Of a stretch of DNA of 64,000 bases, positions 10,387-18,959 are shown piece after piece. Both the position numbers and the translations under genes were made by a program. Source of the DNA: Acidovorax benzenivorans (GTDB lineage Bacteria; Pseudomonadota; Gammaproteobacteria; Burkholderiales; Burkholderiaceae_C). Numbering within the stretch: the first letter of the stretch is position 1; every line of letters starts with the position of its first letter. Where the stretch lies: assembly GCF_028680575.1 (NCBI RefSeq), contig NZ_JAPCKI010000001.1, positions 411,781-475,780 of the forward strand. Direction: 5' to 3'. The notes beneath the pieces were generated by a model that saw nothing but the letters and a program-made list of their open reading frames with translations, was not told the origin of the DNA and did not search any database.

Positions 10387-10438
10387 GCGCCGAATCAGTT
10401 TTTGGGGGGAGGCTGGGCTGTGAGCCCCACCGCCCGGG

Positions 10439-13288
10439 TCAGCCAATGATGGTGACGTCAGCGGCCAGCAGGAACGCTGGGTGTGTGGTGGTGCCCAGGA
10501 TGGCGATATTGATGCTGGCCTGGCCAAAGCCAAAACCATCGGAGTCGAACATCAGGGCACCCGTAGCTGCGTTGTAGCGGAAATAGGTGCTGGTCGTAAT
10601 GTCCAGATCGGCCCCGCCCAGCACACCGCCGTAGGGGGTGCCGGACAGGTCGATAGTGATGTGGTCTTCGCCCACGACAAAGTCCGTGATCTTGTCGATG
10701 TTGGTGCTGCTGATCGTGGTGCTGAACACGAATTCGTCATTGCCAGCACCGCCGGTGAGCACGTCGGCGCCCAAGCCGCCATTGATGGTGTCGTTGCCTG
10801 CTCCTCCGATGAGGATGTTGGCGCCGTTGCCGCCAGTCAGGGTGTTGTCCAGCTCATTGCCGGTCAGGTTCACCGCGCCGGTGGACTGGATGATGCCGAT
10901 CTCGAGGTCGTTGCCAAGGCCCAGCGCGTAGGTGCCCGTCGTCATGGTGACGATGACCGTATCCCCGTTGTCTCCAGGGAATTCGTCAGCGTTTTCCACG
11001 ATCACGTCACTGGCCGAATCCACATAGTAGGTGTCGTTGCCACCGCCGCCATACATGATGTCGTTGCCGGTGCCGCCGATCAGCGTGTCGTTGCCTGCGC
11101 CGCCATGCAGCGTGTCGTTGCCCGCACCACCGTCCAGCGTGCCCGGGCTGCCGATGACCGTGAGATTGTCGGCGAAAGGCGTGCTCGCGTTGGCCACCAG
11201 CTCCGTCGGAGAGGTGGTGATATCGCTGAACTTGACGAACTCCATGTTGCGCAGCACGACAGACGTGCCTGGTGCGCCTGTATACGTGAGCTTGATGTCC
11301 GTAGCGTTGATGCGCGAGGCAGTCCAGTTCGCAGAAGTGCCCGGGAGGCTGCTCAGGTCGGCCATGTCCAGGGAGCCGATGCCACCGTCCATGGTGTCAT
11401 TGCCCAGGCTGCCCCACAGGGTGTCGTTGCCTTCACCACCCAAGAGGATGTTGTTGCCATCATTGCCCTGCAGCATGTTGTCGATGCTGTTGCCGGTGAT
11501 GTTGACGTTGACCGAGCCCGTGCCAAAGGCATTCTCGATGTTGGCCGACAGGACATAGGTGCCTGCTGCAGTGAATTGCACATCCACCCAGTCGGTACCT
11601 TCGTTGACGTTTTCCGTGATGACGTCGCCCGCCGCGTTCACCACATACCAATCATTGCCCGCACCGCCAATGAGCTTGTCATTGCCCAGGCCGCCGTCCA
11701 GCGTGTCGTCGCCGTCGCCGCCTGTGAGGATGTTGGCGCCGGTGCCGCCCTTGATGTTATTGGGTGCTCCGTTGTGGCCGGTGACGTTCACCGCGCCCGT
11801 GGACGTCACCTGGATCCATTCCACTTCGGTGGGCAGCACATAGGTGCCAGAGGCGACGGACAGGAAAATGCCGTCGTTGACGCCTTCGCCGGGGTTCTCC
11901 ACCGGGCTGTCCAGCAAGGAGTCCAAGTAGTAGGTGTCGTTGCCGAGGCCGCCGACCATCAGGTCGTTGCCCTTGCCGCCGTCGATCGTGTCGTCACCCG
12001 CCGAGCCGATGACAGTGTCATTGCCCGCCAGCGCATTGATGGCCGCGCCGGGCGTTACGGTGAGGTAGTCGTCACCATTGGTGGGAACGCTCAGGTCTGC
12101 CACGATCTTGTCGCCATCGTTGAACTGGAGGACTTCCAGGCCGCGGATGATGATGGTCTGCGTCAGGCTTTTGAGCTGGATATCGCCCGTGGTGCTGGTG
12201 GGAGCGGCGGTGATGACGAAGTCACTGAAATTGCCGTTGATGATGGCGCGGTCGGCGCCTGCGCCGCCGTCCAGCGTGTCGTTGCCGCTCAGGCCCACCA
12301 GCGTGTCGTTGCCGCCACCGCCCGAGAGCACGTTGTTGAGCACGCTGCCCGTCAGCAGGTTGGCCTGGAAGTTGCCAGTGATATTGACGCCTTGGGCTGC
12401 GGAGGTGACGGTGGCGGTTTCGATGTTGTCCGACAACACGTAGGTGCCAGCCGAGGTGAAGGCCACTTGCACATGGTCAGCACCTTCACCAGCGGCTTCG
12501 ACAATGACGTCGCCTGCGGCATTCACGATGTAGATATCGTCGCCCACGCCGCCGATGAGTCGGTCGTTGCCCGCGCCGCCGTCGAGCGTGTCGTTGCCAT
12601 CAAGACCTGTGAGCGTGTTGGCGCCGCTGCTGCCAGTCAGCTTGTTGTCGAGTGCGTTGCCGGTGATCCCTGCAGCGCTGGAGCCCATGACCTGGCCGTT
12701 TTCGATATCGGCGCCCAGGGTATGAATACCCGAAGCCAGCTTGACCTGCACCAAGTCCGTGCCGTCGCCGCCTATTTCGCTGACGGTGTCGCTGATGTTG
12801 TCAACGACGTAGGTGTCATTGCCCGTGCCACCCTCCATGTAGTCAACACCTGTGCCGCCATCCAGCGTGTCGTTGCCACCTGCGCCAAAGAGCTGATTGC
12901 TGCCGGTATTGCCCGTCAGCACGTTGTCGAGCCCGTTGCCCGCGATGTTGATCAAGCTGGCGCCCATGGCTGTCGCGTTTTCTACGTTGGCATCCAGTGT
13001 GTAGATCCCTGCTGCCAGCGTGACTTGCACAAGATCAATACCCTCTCCGCCGCCTTCGCTCACCGAATCGCCAACGTTGTCCACGCTGTAGGTGTCGTTT
13101 CCGTTGCCGCCGATCATCAGGTCGGCACCTACGCCGCCGTTCAATACATCATTGCCTTCGCCACCGACAAGAATGTCGTTGCCTGCAAGGCCATTGAGGG
13201 TGTCGTTGCCTTCCTTACCGTCAATGACGTCGTCGAGCGCCGTGCCGCTGAGAGAGTTGTTCGCCGCTGTGCCGTTGATGTTTGCCAT
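10439..13288 (-). CDS. RTX-family calcium-binding protein, probable type I secretion substrate
   Basis: 949 residues built almost wholly from glycine/aspartate nonapeptide blocks (GGxGNDxLxG) and a recurring module of roughly 110 residues: several nonapeptides, an NDTYxVDNxxDxVxE segment, a GxDxVQVxxxxGxYxL strand, and an NxTGNxxxNxLxG closing strand. No N-terminal signal peptide is seen, as expected for type I substrates. The C-terminus (about 850-949) has the DxITDFVVGEDxIxxD motif and the hydrophobic tail of a serralysin-type/T1SS secretion region. No protease, lipase or other enzymatic domain is visible, so this is more likely a structural, S-layer-like or biofilm protein than a toxin (inference). 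The start ATG has AAGGG 8 nt upstream. It is convergent with the ABC-ABC-HlyD-TolC operon, separated by transposase debris. Confidence 0.9.
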   Translation of the reverse strand: MANINGTAANNSLSGTALDDVIDGKEGNDTLNGLAGNDILVGGEGNDVLNGGVGADLMIGGNGNDTYSVDNVGDSVSEGGGEGIDLVQVTLAAGIYTLDANVENATAMGASLINIAGNGLDNVLTGNTGSNQLFGAGGNDTLDGGTGVDYMEGGTGNDTYVVDNISDTVSEIGGDGTDLVQVKLASGIHTLGADIENGQVMGSSAAGITGNALDNKLTGSSGANTLTGLDGNDTLDGGAGNDRLIGGVGDDIYIVNAAGDVIVEAAGEGADHVQVAFTSAGTYVLSDNIETATVTSAAQGVNITGNFQANLLTGSVLNNVLSGGGGNDTLVGLSGNDTLDGGAGADRAIINGNFSDFVITAAPTSTTGDIQLKSLTQTIIIRGLEVLQFNDGDKIVADLSVPTNGDDYLTVTPGAAINALAGNDTVIGSAGDDTIDGGKGNDLMVGGLGNDTYYLDSLLDSPVENPGEGVNDGIFLSVASGTYVLPTEVEWIQVTSTGAVNVTGHNGAPNNIKGGTGANILTGGDGDDTLDGGLGNDKLIGGAGNDWYVVNAAGDVITENVNEGTDWVDVQFTAAGTYVLSANIENAFGTGSVNVNITGNSIDNMLQGNDGNNILLGGEGNDTLWGSLGNDTMDGGIGSLDMADLSSLPGTSANWTASRINATDIKLTYTGAPGTSVVLRNMEFVKFSDITTSPTELVANASTPFADNLTVIGSPGTLDGGAGNDTLHGGAGNDTLIGGTGNDIMYGGGGNDTYYVDSASDVIVENADEFPGDNGDTVIVTMTTGTYALGLGNDLEIGIIQSTGAVNLTGNELDNTLTGGNGANILIGGAGNDTINGGLGADVLTGGAGNDEFVFSTTISSTNIDKITDFVVGEDHITIDLSGTPYGGVLGGADLDITTSTYFRYNAATGALMFDSDGFGFGQASINIAILGTTTHPAFLLAADVTIIG

Positions 13289-13499
13289 GATGAAACCCTT
13301 GCTGAAAATGGGGGCTGCGATGAAGAGTGGGCAAAGCCTGCGCGAGCCCTCCCCATATTGATATCAGCGGAGTGTATCGGAATGCTGTTTTTTCACTAGA
13401 GGAGTTACGAGCAACTGTGGCATCCACGCCGAACCTCTGTGGCATTGTTCACGCAGCAAGCAGACAGCGGGGCTGCTACTCGCTTTTGCACGACGCGGC

Positions 13500-13540
13500 G
13501 CCTGCCCGCCAAGGATCGGGAGTCGCCTGCGCGGGCAGGC
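13500..13540. repeat. 10-bp perfect inverted repeat downstream of mmsA
   Basis: GCCTGCCCGC (13500-13509) pairs exactly with GCGGGCAGGC (13531-13540) across a 21-nt loop, about 45 nt after the mmsA stop. There is no U-tract on either side, so it would be a stabilising or Rho-assisted 3' hairpin rather than a classical terminator. The rest of 13289-13585 (upstream region of the RTX gene) shows nothing else I can name. Confidence 0.5.
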
Positions 13541-13585
13541 CCGCCGGATGCACAGGCGGCCCAGCCTCATGCCGAGCCGGATCGG

Positions 13586-15106
13586 TCAGCGGCTGCTCGG
13601 GAAGCTGAACACAGCCCCTTCGCGCACACCGGCCGACGGCCAGCGCTGCGTGATCGTCTTGCGCTTGGTGTAGAAACGCACGGCATCAGGCCCGTAGGCG
13701 TGCAGGTCGCCAAACAGGCTGCGCTTCCAGCCACCAAACGAGTGGTAGGCCACTGGCACGGGCAGGGGCACGTTCACGCCCACCATGCCGACCTGGATGT
13801 GGTCGGTGAAGTAGCGGGCGGCCTCGCCGTCGCGGGTGAAGATGCAGGTGCCGTTGCCGTACTCGTGGTCGTTGATGAGCTGCATGGCTTCCTGCAGCGT
13901 CTTCACGCGCACCACGCCGAGCACGGGGCCGAAGATTTCTTCCTGGTAGATCTTCATGCCGGGCTTGACGTTGTCGAACAGGCAGGCGCCCAGGAAGTAG
14001 CCGTTCTCGTGGCCTGCAGCCACTTGCACGCCACGGCCATCGACCACCAGTGTGGCGCCTTCGGCCACGCCTTGGTCCACATAGCCCTTCACCTTTTCAA
14101 AGTGTTGCTTGGTGACCAGCGGGCCCATGTCGTTGCTGTTGTCGGTGCCGGGGCCGACCTTCATCTTGGCGATTTCGGTCTTCAGGCCCGCAATCACGGC
14201 ATCACCCACCGCGTCACCCACGGCCACCAGCAGCGGGATGGCCATGCAGCGCTCGCCGCACGATCCGTAGGCCGCGCCCATCAGGGCGCTCACGGCGTTG
14301 CCCACATCCGCGTCGGGCATCAGCACAGCGTGGTTCTTGGCGCCGCCCAGGGCCTGCACGCGCTTGCCGTGTTTGCAGCCTTCGGCGTAGATGTATTCTG
14401 CAATGGGGGTGGAGCCCACAAAGCTCACTGCCTTGACGCGCGGGTCGCGCAGCAGCGTATCGACAGCCACCTTGTCGCCGTTGACAACGTTGAGCACACC
14501 CGGCGGCAAACCGGCTTCGAGCGCGAGCTGGGCGATGAACAGCGTGGACGACGGGTCGCGTTCCGAAGGCTTGAGCACAAAGGTGTTGCCACATGCCACG
14601 GCCATGGGCCACATCCACAGCGGCACCATGGCCGGGAAGTTGAAGGGCGTGATGCCCGCAGTGACGCCCAGCGCCTGGAACTCGCTCCAGCTGTCGATGT
14701 TGGGGCCCACGTTGCGGCTGTGCTCGCCCTTGAGCAGCTCGGGTGCGTAGCTGGCGTATTCCACGTTTTCAATGCCGCGCTGCAGCTCGCCATGCGCATC
14801 GGCCAGCACCTTGCCGTGTTCGGCGGTGATCAGGGCGGCGATCTTGTCGGCGTTGTCTTCGAGCAGGACCTTCAGCTTGCTCATCACGCGCGCGCGCTTG
14901 AGCGGCGGGGTGTTGCGCCAGGCCGGGAAGGCGGCCTCGGCGGATGCGATGGCGGCTTCCACCGTGGCTTTGCTCGCCAGCGCCACGCTGGTGGTCGACT
15001 GGCCGGTGGCGGGGTTGAACACAGGCTGCGTGCGCTCTGTGTCGGCAACGAGCTTGCCGTCAATCAGGTGGCCAACGGTGGTGGTGACGTTCTTGTCGTG
15101 GTTCAT
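13586..15106 (-). CDS. mmsA: CoA-acylating methylmalonate/malonate-semialdehyde dehydrogenase
   Basis: 506 residues. It converts methylmalonate or malonate semialdehyde to propionyl- or acetyl-CoA with NAD+ and CoA. Seen: the ALDH cofactor motif (GITPFNFPAMVPLWMWPMA), the family-typical FVGSTPIAEYIY, and the catalytic Cys in GERCMA (Cys287), followed by EEIFGPVLGVV. I chose ATG 15106 (MNHDKN) over an upstream in-frame ATG at 15145, because the extra residues would be encoded by an interspersed repeat. No strong Shine-Dalgarno precedes it. It is the last gene of the aminotransferase-DJ-1-mmsA operon, where it would oxidise the semialdehyde made by the aminotransferase from beta-alanine or a related omega-amino acid. 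Confidence 0.93.
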   Translation of the reverse strand: MNHDKNVTTTVGHLIDGKLVADTERTQPVFNPATGQSTTSVALASKATVEAAIASAEAAFPAWRNTPPLKRARVMSKLKVLLEDNADKIAALITAEHGKVLADAHGELQRGIENVEYASYAPELLKGEHSRNVGPNIDSWSEFQALGVTAGITPFNFPAMVPLWMWPMAVACGNTFVLKPSERDPSSTLFIAQLALEAGLPPGVLNVVNGDKVAVDTLLRDPRVKAVSFVGSTPIAEYIYAEGCKHGKRVQALGGAKNHAVLMPDADVGNAVSALMGAAYGSCGERCMAIPLLVAVGDAVGDAVIAGLKTEIAKMKVGPGTDNSNDMGPLVTKQHFEKVKGYVDQGVAEGATLVVDGRGVQVAAGHENGYFLGACLFDNVKPGMKIYQEEIFGPVLGVVRVKTLQEAMQLINDHEYGNGTCIFTRDGEAARYFTDHIQVGMVGVNVPLPVPVAYHSFGGWKRSLFGDLHAYGPDAVRFYTKRKTITQRWPSAGVREGAVFSFPSSR

Positions 15107-15117
15107 GGTGATTTCAA

Positions 15118-15175
15118 GTAAAAATGGCCTCTGGCGCTTATTCAATAAGCGCTAGCAGCTATCAAATTAATAGTA
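15118..15175 (-). repeat. Interspersed palindromic repeat, copy A1 (between DJ-1 gene and mmsA)
   Basis: It contains the core palindrome GCGCTTATTCAATAAGCGC (15136-15154), flanked by a GGCCTC-type left side and a GCAGCTATCAAA right side. The same arrangement recurs at 20597-20660, 30536-30600, 38141-38190 and 51757-51822. It fills the 70-nt gap upstream of mmsA, so its hairpin could affect mRNA stability or mmsA translation. Confidence 0.8.
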
Positions 15176-15176
15176 T

Positions 15177-15806
15177 TCAAGCCGCAGCAGCCTGGGTCTC
15201 CAACGTGGGCAGCACGTGCCCCAAGGCCCGGTCGATGAATTCCTGCTTCTCGCCCACCGGGGCAAAGTAGTGCAGCACCTCGCGCGCGGCGTCCAGCCCC
15301 TTCAGACGGGCGATCAGCCACGCCACCAGGTACTGCGATGCCAGGCACCCACCGGCCGTGGCCACATTGCCGTGGGCGGCAAAGGCGCGGGGCACCACGT
15401 CCACGCCAGACTCCACCACCCAGGGCCTGCTGGTCAGGTCCGTGCAGGCAGGGGTGCCGCCCAGCAGGCCCAGGCGGCCCAGCAGGTAGGTGCCAGAGCA
15501 CTGCGCCGCCAGCAGCTGGCGTGCGGGGTTGAGCACGCGCAGTGGGTCCATCAGCGCCGGGGTGTTGGCCACCTCGCGCGTCTTCATGCCGCTGCCCACC
15601 AGCACCGCATCGGCCTGGGCCAACTGGCTGAGGTCTTCATGCGCGTCGATGGTCAGGCCGTTCATGGACGTGATGCGGGGCGTGGGGCTGGCAATGCGCA
15701 CCTGCCAGTTCTTGTCGCCCAACAGGGCGATGCGGTTGAGCATGCCAAACGCCACCAGCGAGTCGAGGTCGTTGAAGGCGTCGAAGGTGAGGATGGAGAT
15801 GCGCAT
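15177..15806 (-). CDS. DJ-1/PfpI (ThiJ) family protein
   Basis: 209 residues, one class I glutamine-amidotransferase-like domain. The nucleophile elbow is AQCSGTYLLG, with Cys103 after a hydrophobic strand. Preceding motifs (ISILTFDAFNDLDSLVAFGML, ADAVLVGSGM) fit PfpI/DJ-1 proteins. The physiological substrate is unknown; relatives are chaperone-like deglycases, isonitrile hydratases or AraC-sensor-like domains. It starts 17 nt after the aminotransferase stop, in the same operon, so it may handle a reactive aldehyde intermediate (inference). Confidence 0.85.
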   Translation of the reverse strand: MRISILTFDAFNDLDSLVAFGMLNRIALLGDKNWQVRIASPTPRITSMNGLTIDAHEDLSQLAQADAVLVGSGMKTREVANTPALMDPLRVLNPARQLLAAQCSGTYLLGRLGLLGGTPACTDLTSRPWVVESGVDVVPRAFAAHGNVATAGGCLASQYLVAWLIARLKGLDAAREVLHYFAPVGEKQEFIDRALGHVLPTLETQAAAA

Positions 15807-15823
15807 GGGCAGGGCCTGGCGGC

Positions 15824-17182
15824 TTATGCCGTTTCTTGCAGGGAATCGCCCAGCGCGCTGACCATGCGGTCAATCTCAGCCTCGGTGCTGATGAACGGGG
15901 GCGCGAGCTGGATGGTGTCGCCGCCATAACGCACGTAAAAGCCCTTCTCCCAGCACTTCATGGCGATCTCGTACGGGCGCTTGGCGGGCTCACCGGGCAG
16001 CGCGCTGATGGTGATACCGGCAGCCAGGCCATAGTTGCGAATGTCGGCCACATGCTTGGCGCCCTTGAGTCCATGCACGGCGTTCTCAAAGTAGGGTGCC
16101 AGCGCCTTCACGCGGCCGGGCATGTCTTCCTTTTGCAGGATGTCGAGCACCGCGTTGCCCGCCGCACAGGCCACCGGGTGGGCCGAGTAGGTGTATCCGT
16201 GCGGGAATTCGAGCATGTACTCGGGTCCGCCCTGGTTGATGAAGGTGTCGTAGATCTCCTTGGTGGCGATCACGCCGCCCAGCGGCTGAGCGCCGTTGGT
16301 CACCTGCTTGGCAAAGTTCAGGATGTCGGGCGTCACACCAAAAGCCTCGGAGCCCGTCCAGGCGCCGCAGCGGCCAAAGCCAGTGATGACTTCATCAAAA
16401 ATCAGCAGGATGTTGTTCTGCGTGCAGATCTCGCGGATGCGTTCCAGGTAGCCCTTGGGCGGGATCACCACACCGGCCGAGCCCGAGAAGGGCTCCACGA
16501 TGACGGCGGCGATGTTCGATGCGTCGTGCAGCGCGATCACGTCCAGCAACTTGTCGGCCAATGCACGGCCGCCTTCTTCGGCCATGCCCTTCTGGAAGGT
16601 GCCCACTGGCGGCTGGGTGTGCGGAATGTGGTCGGCCTCGATGCCCTGGCCGAAGGTCTTGCGGTTGCCCATGATGCCGCCCACCGAGATGCCGCCGTAG
16701 TTCACGCCGTGGTAGCCCTTCTCGCGGCCGATGAGGCGGGTCTTGGTGCCCTGGCCCTTGGCACGCCAGTAGGCGCGGGCCATCTTCAGCGAGGTGTCGG
16801 CCGATTCAGAGCCCGAGCCGGTGAAGAACACGTAGTCGAGGCCCGCAGGCGTCAGCTCTTTGAGCTTGTTGGCCAGCGCAAACGAGGCGGGGTGGCCGAA
16901 TTGGAACGCAGGCGAATAGTCGAGCGTGGCGGCGGCACGGCCAATGGCTTCGGCCACTTCCTTGCGGCCATGGCCCAGACCCGAGCACCACAGGCCCGAG
17001 AGGCCGTCAAAAATCTTGCGACCCTCTGCATCGGTGTAGTAGGCGCCCTGGCCGCTCACGATCATGCGCGGCTTGGCCTTGAAGTTGCGGTTGCCCGTAA
17101 AGGGCATCCAGTGGGCGTCGAGCCAGGCGGCGTCGGTGCGCACAGCGGCGGCGGGATTGGGGTCGATGACGGCGAAGCTCAT
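15824..17182 (-). CDS. Class III omega-amino acid:pyruvate (beta-alanine:pyruvate) aminotransferase
   Basis: 452 residues, PLP-dependent, class III. Start ATG 17182 (MSFAVIDPN) has AGGAG 7 nt upstream; the longer open frame upstream is not used. Motifs seen are WMPFTGNRNFK near the start, FTGSGSESADTSLKMARAYW, the PLP-contacting LLIFDEVITGFGR, the Schiff-base Lys in FAKQVTNGAQPLGG, and PHGYTYSAHPVACAAG. The family transfers the amino group of beta-alanine or other omega-amines to pyruvate, giving malonate semialdehyde and alanine. Pairing with mmsA and a divergent LysR regulator supports a beta-alanine/omega-amino acid catabolic operon. Similar to BauA/AptA; exact substrate not provable here. 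Confidence 0.92.
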   Translation of the reverse strand: MSFAVIDPNPAAAVRTDAAWLDAHWMPFTGNRNFKAKPRMIVSGQGAYYTDAEGRKIFDGLSGLWCSGLGHGRKEVAEAIGRAAATLDYSPAFQFGHPASFALANKLKELTPAGLDYVFFTGSGSESADTSLKMARAYWRAKGQGTKTRLIGREKGYHGVNYGGISVGGIMGNRKTFGQGIEADHIPHTQPPVGTFQKGMAEEGGRALADKLLDVIALHDASNIAAVIVEPFSGSAGVVIPPKGYLERIREICTQNNILLIFDEVITGFGRCGAWTGSEAFGVTPDILNFAKQVTNGAQPLGGVIATKEIYDTFINQGGPEYMLEFPHGYTYSAHPVACAAGNAVLDILQKEDMPGRVKALAPYFENAVHGLKGAKHVADIRNYGLAAGITISALPGEPAKRPYEIAMKCWEKGFYVRYGGDTIQLAPPFISTEAEIDRMVSALGDSLQETA

Positions 17183-17273
17183 GGCGTTCTCCTGGCAAGT
17201 GCAAGTGGTGGGCAATGGATCGGGCCCAGACAGGCGGGCCGAAGGTGCCATTGTTGGGGCGGGTGTTAATCTC

Positions 17274-17303
17274 TCAAATAATGCAATATCAATGTTTACT
17301 TGA
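17274..17303. promoter_or_regulatory. Imperfect inverted repeat, candidate LysR operator
   Basis: In the 127-bp divergent region between the aminotransferase and the LysR gene, TCAAATAA (17274-17281) faces TTTACTTGA (17295-17303), a near-complete dyad (TCAA-R-TAA arms) in an AT-rich island. Position and symmetry fit an autoregulated LysR-type operator. Confidence 0.5.
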
Positions 17304-17309
17304 GGTTTT

Positions 17310-18278
17310 ATGCAAGTAAAGGCGCCGACCGCGTTGCCCTCTGCCAACCCCGCCAAACACCGCGCGGTGCTGGGCCAGCTCAGCGACATGGACCTGCGCC
17401 TGCTGCAAGTGTTCAAGGCGGTGGTGGAGTGCGGCGGCATGTCTGCCGCCGAGCTGGAGCTGAACATCGGCACCAGCACCGTCAGCCGCCACATCAAGGA
17501 CCTGGAAGCCCGCCTGGGCCTCACACTGTGCCGCCGGGGGCGGGCGGGGTTTGCCCTCACGGCCGAAGGGCAGCGGGTGTACGACGAAACGCTGCGCCTG
17601 TTGGCCTCGGTGCGCAGCTTTCGCGACAGCATCGACGACATCCATTCGCGCATGGGCGGGCAGCTGGCGGTGGCGGTGTTCGACAAGACCGCCAGCAACC
17701 CGGCGGCCCGCATTGGCGAGGCCATCGCCGCGTTCACTGCCCAGGCGCCCGATGTGCAGTTGCAACTGCATGTGGGCTCCATCAACGCCATCGAGCGTGG
17801 CGTCATCGACGGCAGCTACCAGGTGGGCATCATCCCTGCGCATCGCAGCTCGCAAAGCCTGGCCTACACCGACCTGTTTGGCGAGACCATGCTGCTGTAC
17901 TGCGGCGCGGGCCACCCGCTGTTTGGGGCGTCATCGCCTCCGGCCGACTGGCACGCAGTGCGCGGCTACCAGTTTGCGGGGCTGGGCTACCACTCGCCCA
18001 ACATGGAGCTGAGCCACCAGGCCCGGCTGCAGCGCGCGGCCACGGGGTTTGACCAGGAATCCATCGCCACGCTGATCCTGTCAGGCCGCTTTCTGGGGTT
18101 CTTGCCCGACCACTACGCCGAGGCCTTCGAGCGCCAGGGCCGCATGCAGGCCGTGAACCCGGCGCTGTTCCACTACCACTGCCAGTTTGTGAGCCTGATG
18201 CGCCGGTCACCCGCGCCTGCCCGCGCGGCCCAAGCGTTTGCGCAATGCCTGGAGGATGCACACCGGCCCGGTCGCTGA
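17310..18278 (+). CDS. LysR-family transcriptional regulator of the omega-amino acid operon
   Basis: 322 residues. The N-terminal winged HTH (about residues 27-85) contains VECGGMSAAELELNIGTSTVSRHIKDLEARLGLTL-type sequence. The rest is a LysR substrate-binding domain split into two lobes (TASNPAARIGEAIAAF; VGIIPAHRSSQSL). The ATG at 17310 has a GAGG only 4 nt away. An internal ATG (17388, MDLRLLQVF) would give the more usual LysR N-terminus, so the first 26 residues are uncertain. It is divergent from the aminotransferase operon and most likely regulates it. Confidence 0.88.
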   Translation: MQVKAPTALPSANPAKHRAVLGQLSDMDLRLLQVFKAVVECGGMSAAELELNIGTSTVSRHIKDLEARLGLTLCRRGRAGFALTAEGQRVYDETLRLLASVRSFRDSIDDIHSRMGGQLAVAVFDKTASNPAARIGEAIAAFTAQAPDVQLQLHVGSINAIERGVIDGSYQVGIIPAHRSSQSLAYTDLFGETMLLYCGAGHPLFGASSPPADWHAVRGYQFAGLGYHSPNMELSHQARLQRAATGFDQESIATLILSGRFLGFLPDHYAEAFERQGRMQAVNPALFHYHCQFVSLMRRSPAPARAAQAFAQCLEDAHRPGR

Positions 18279-18372
18279 CAGGGTCATTGCCAGGTCAAGG
18301 CTTGCCAGTGGCTGCGGCGGGGCGGACAATTCACCTTCTTTGCAACATTGTGTGACATCGGGAGCAGCGCCC

Positions 18373-18678
18373 ATGGCCAGCATTTCCTCCATCGGCAGTT
18401 CAGGCCTTCAGGCCGCCCAGTTGCGGCTGGACGCGTCGGCCAACAACGTGGCCAACATGAACACCCCCGGCTACCGCCGCGAGGTGGTCGCACAAGAAGA
18501 AGTGGCCGAAAGCGCCGGTGTGCGCGCCACCGTGCAGCGCGAACAGGACGCCAAGGGCGTGGCGCTGGAGCAGGAGGCGGTGGAGCAAATGTCGGCCACC
18601 TACGCGTTCAAGGCCAATCTGCAGACCATCAAGACGCAGGACGAAATGATGGGCTCATTGCTGGATGTGAAAGCCTAA
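18373..18678 (+). CDS. Orphan mini flagellar basal-body rod-type protein
   Basis: 101 residues. The start is at ATG 18373 (MASISSIGSSGLQAAQ); a longer upstream frame is ignored because homology begins here. Residues 1-36 match the flagellar rod N-terminal domain (SGLQAAQLRLDASANNVANMNTPGYRR). Residues about 70-101 resemble the C-terminal rod domain (ATYAFKANLQTIKTQDEMMGSLLDVKA). It is thus an FlgB/FlgC/FlgG-like protein with the middle removed. No other flagellar gene lies in the window. It may be a functional minimal rod/hook-related protein or a moonlighting orphan. Confidence 0.75.
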   Translation: MASISSIGSSGLQAAQLRLDASANNVANMNTPGYRREVVAQEEVAESAGVRATVQREQDAKGVALEQEAVEQMSATYAFKANLQTIKTQDEMMGSLLDVKA

Positions 18679-18737
18679 GAAGGTGTGAACGAGCCCGCCA
18701 TGCCCGCTCGGCCACGCCGGATTCATTCGCACCTTCT
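18678..18737. repeat. Long imperfect hairpin after the rod-type gene
   Basis: AGAAGGTG.GAA (18678-18689) pairs with TTC.CACCTTCT (18726-18737), with a smaller CGAGC/GCTCG pairing inside the loop. It starts at the stop codon of the rod-type gene and has no U-tract. It is a likely 3'-end structure. Confidence 0.5.
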
Positions 18738-18779
18738 GAGCGCTGCCCAATAAGGGGTTTTTTGCGCCCCGTAGCTCCA

Positions 18780-18802
18780 CATGCCCCGCTGGACGGGGCA
18801 TG
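18780..18802. terminator. 9-bp GC-rich hairpin, possible weak terminator
   Basis: CATGCCCCG (18780-18788) pairs perfectly with CGGGGCATG (18794-18802), loop CTGGA. The plus side is followed by GCTGTTTCTGG, only a weak T-rich stretch. It lies between the plus-strand rod-type gene and the convergent DUF2061 gene; either may use it. Confidence 0.4.
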
Positions 18803-18959
18803 GCTGTTTCTGGAGCGGGCATCAAGGTGCGGCAGCGGGCTCAACCGGTATGGGCCAGCCCCGCCAGGCGGTGGACCAGCCAGCGTTGAAAGGCCAACCC
18901 TGTGGCGGTGCGGCTGCGCAGTGGAATGGTGTACATGGTGATGCTCCTGGCGGTGGTGT

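Noticed and set aside
10481-13399. A 972-residue open frame on the plus strand opposite the RTX gene
   Set aside because: It is an antisense shadow caused by repetitive GGN/GAN codons; no domain and the minus frame has clear RTX repeats.
13289-13585. Possible small ORFs upstream of the RTX gene
   Set aside because: Open frames here have no ribosome site or homology; the only feature seen is a GC-rich inverted repeat.
15824-17806. A 660-residue version of the aminotransferase with a 208-residue N-terminal extension
   Set aside because: The extension reads antisense through the LysR gene. The AGGAG at 17189 and homology mark ATG 17182 as the start.
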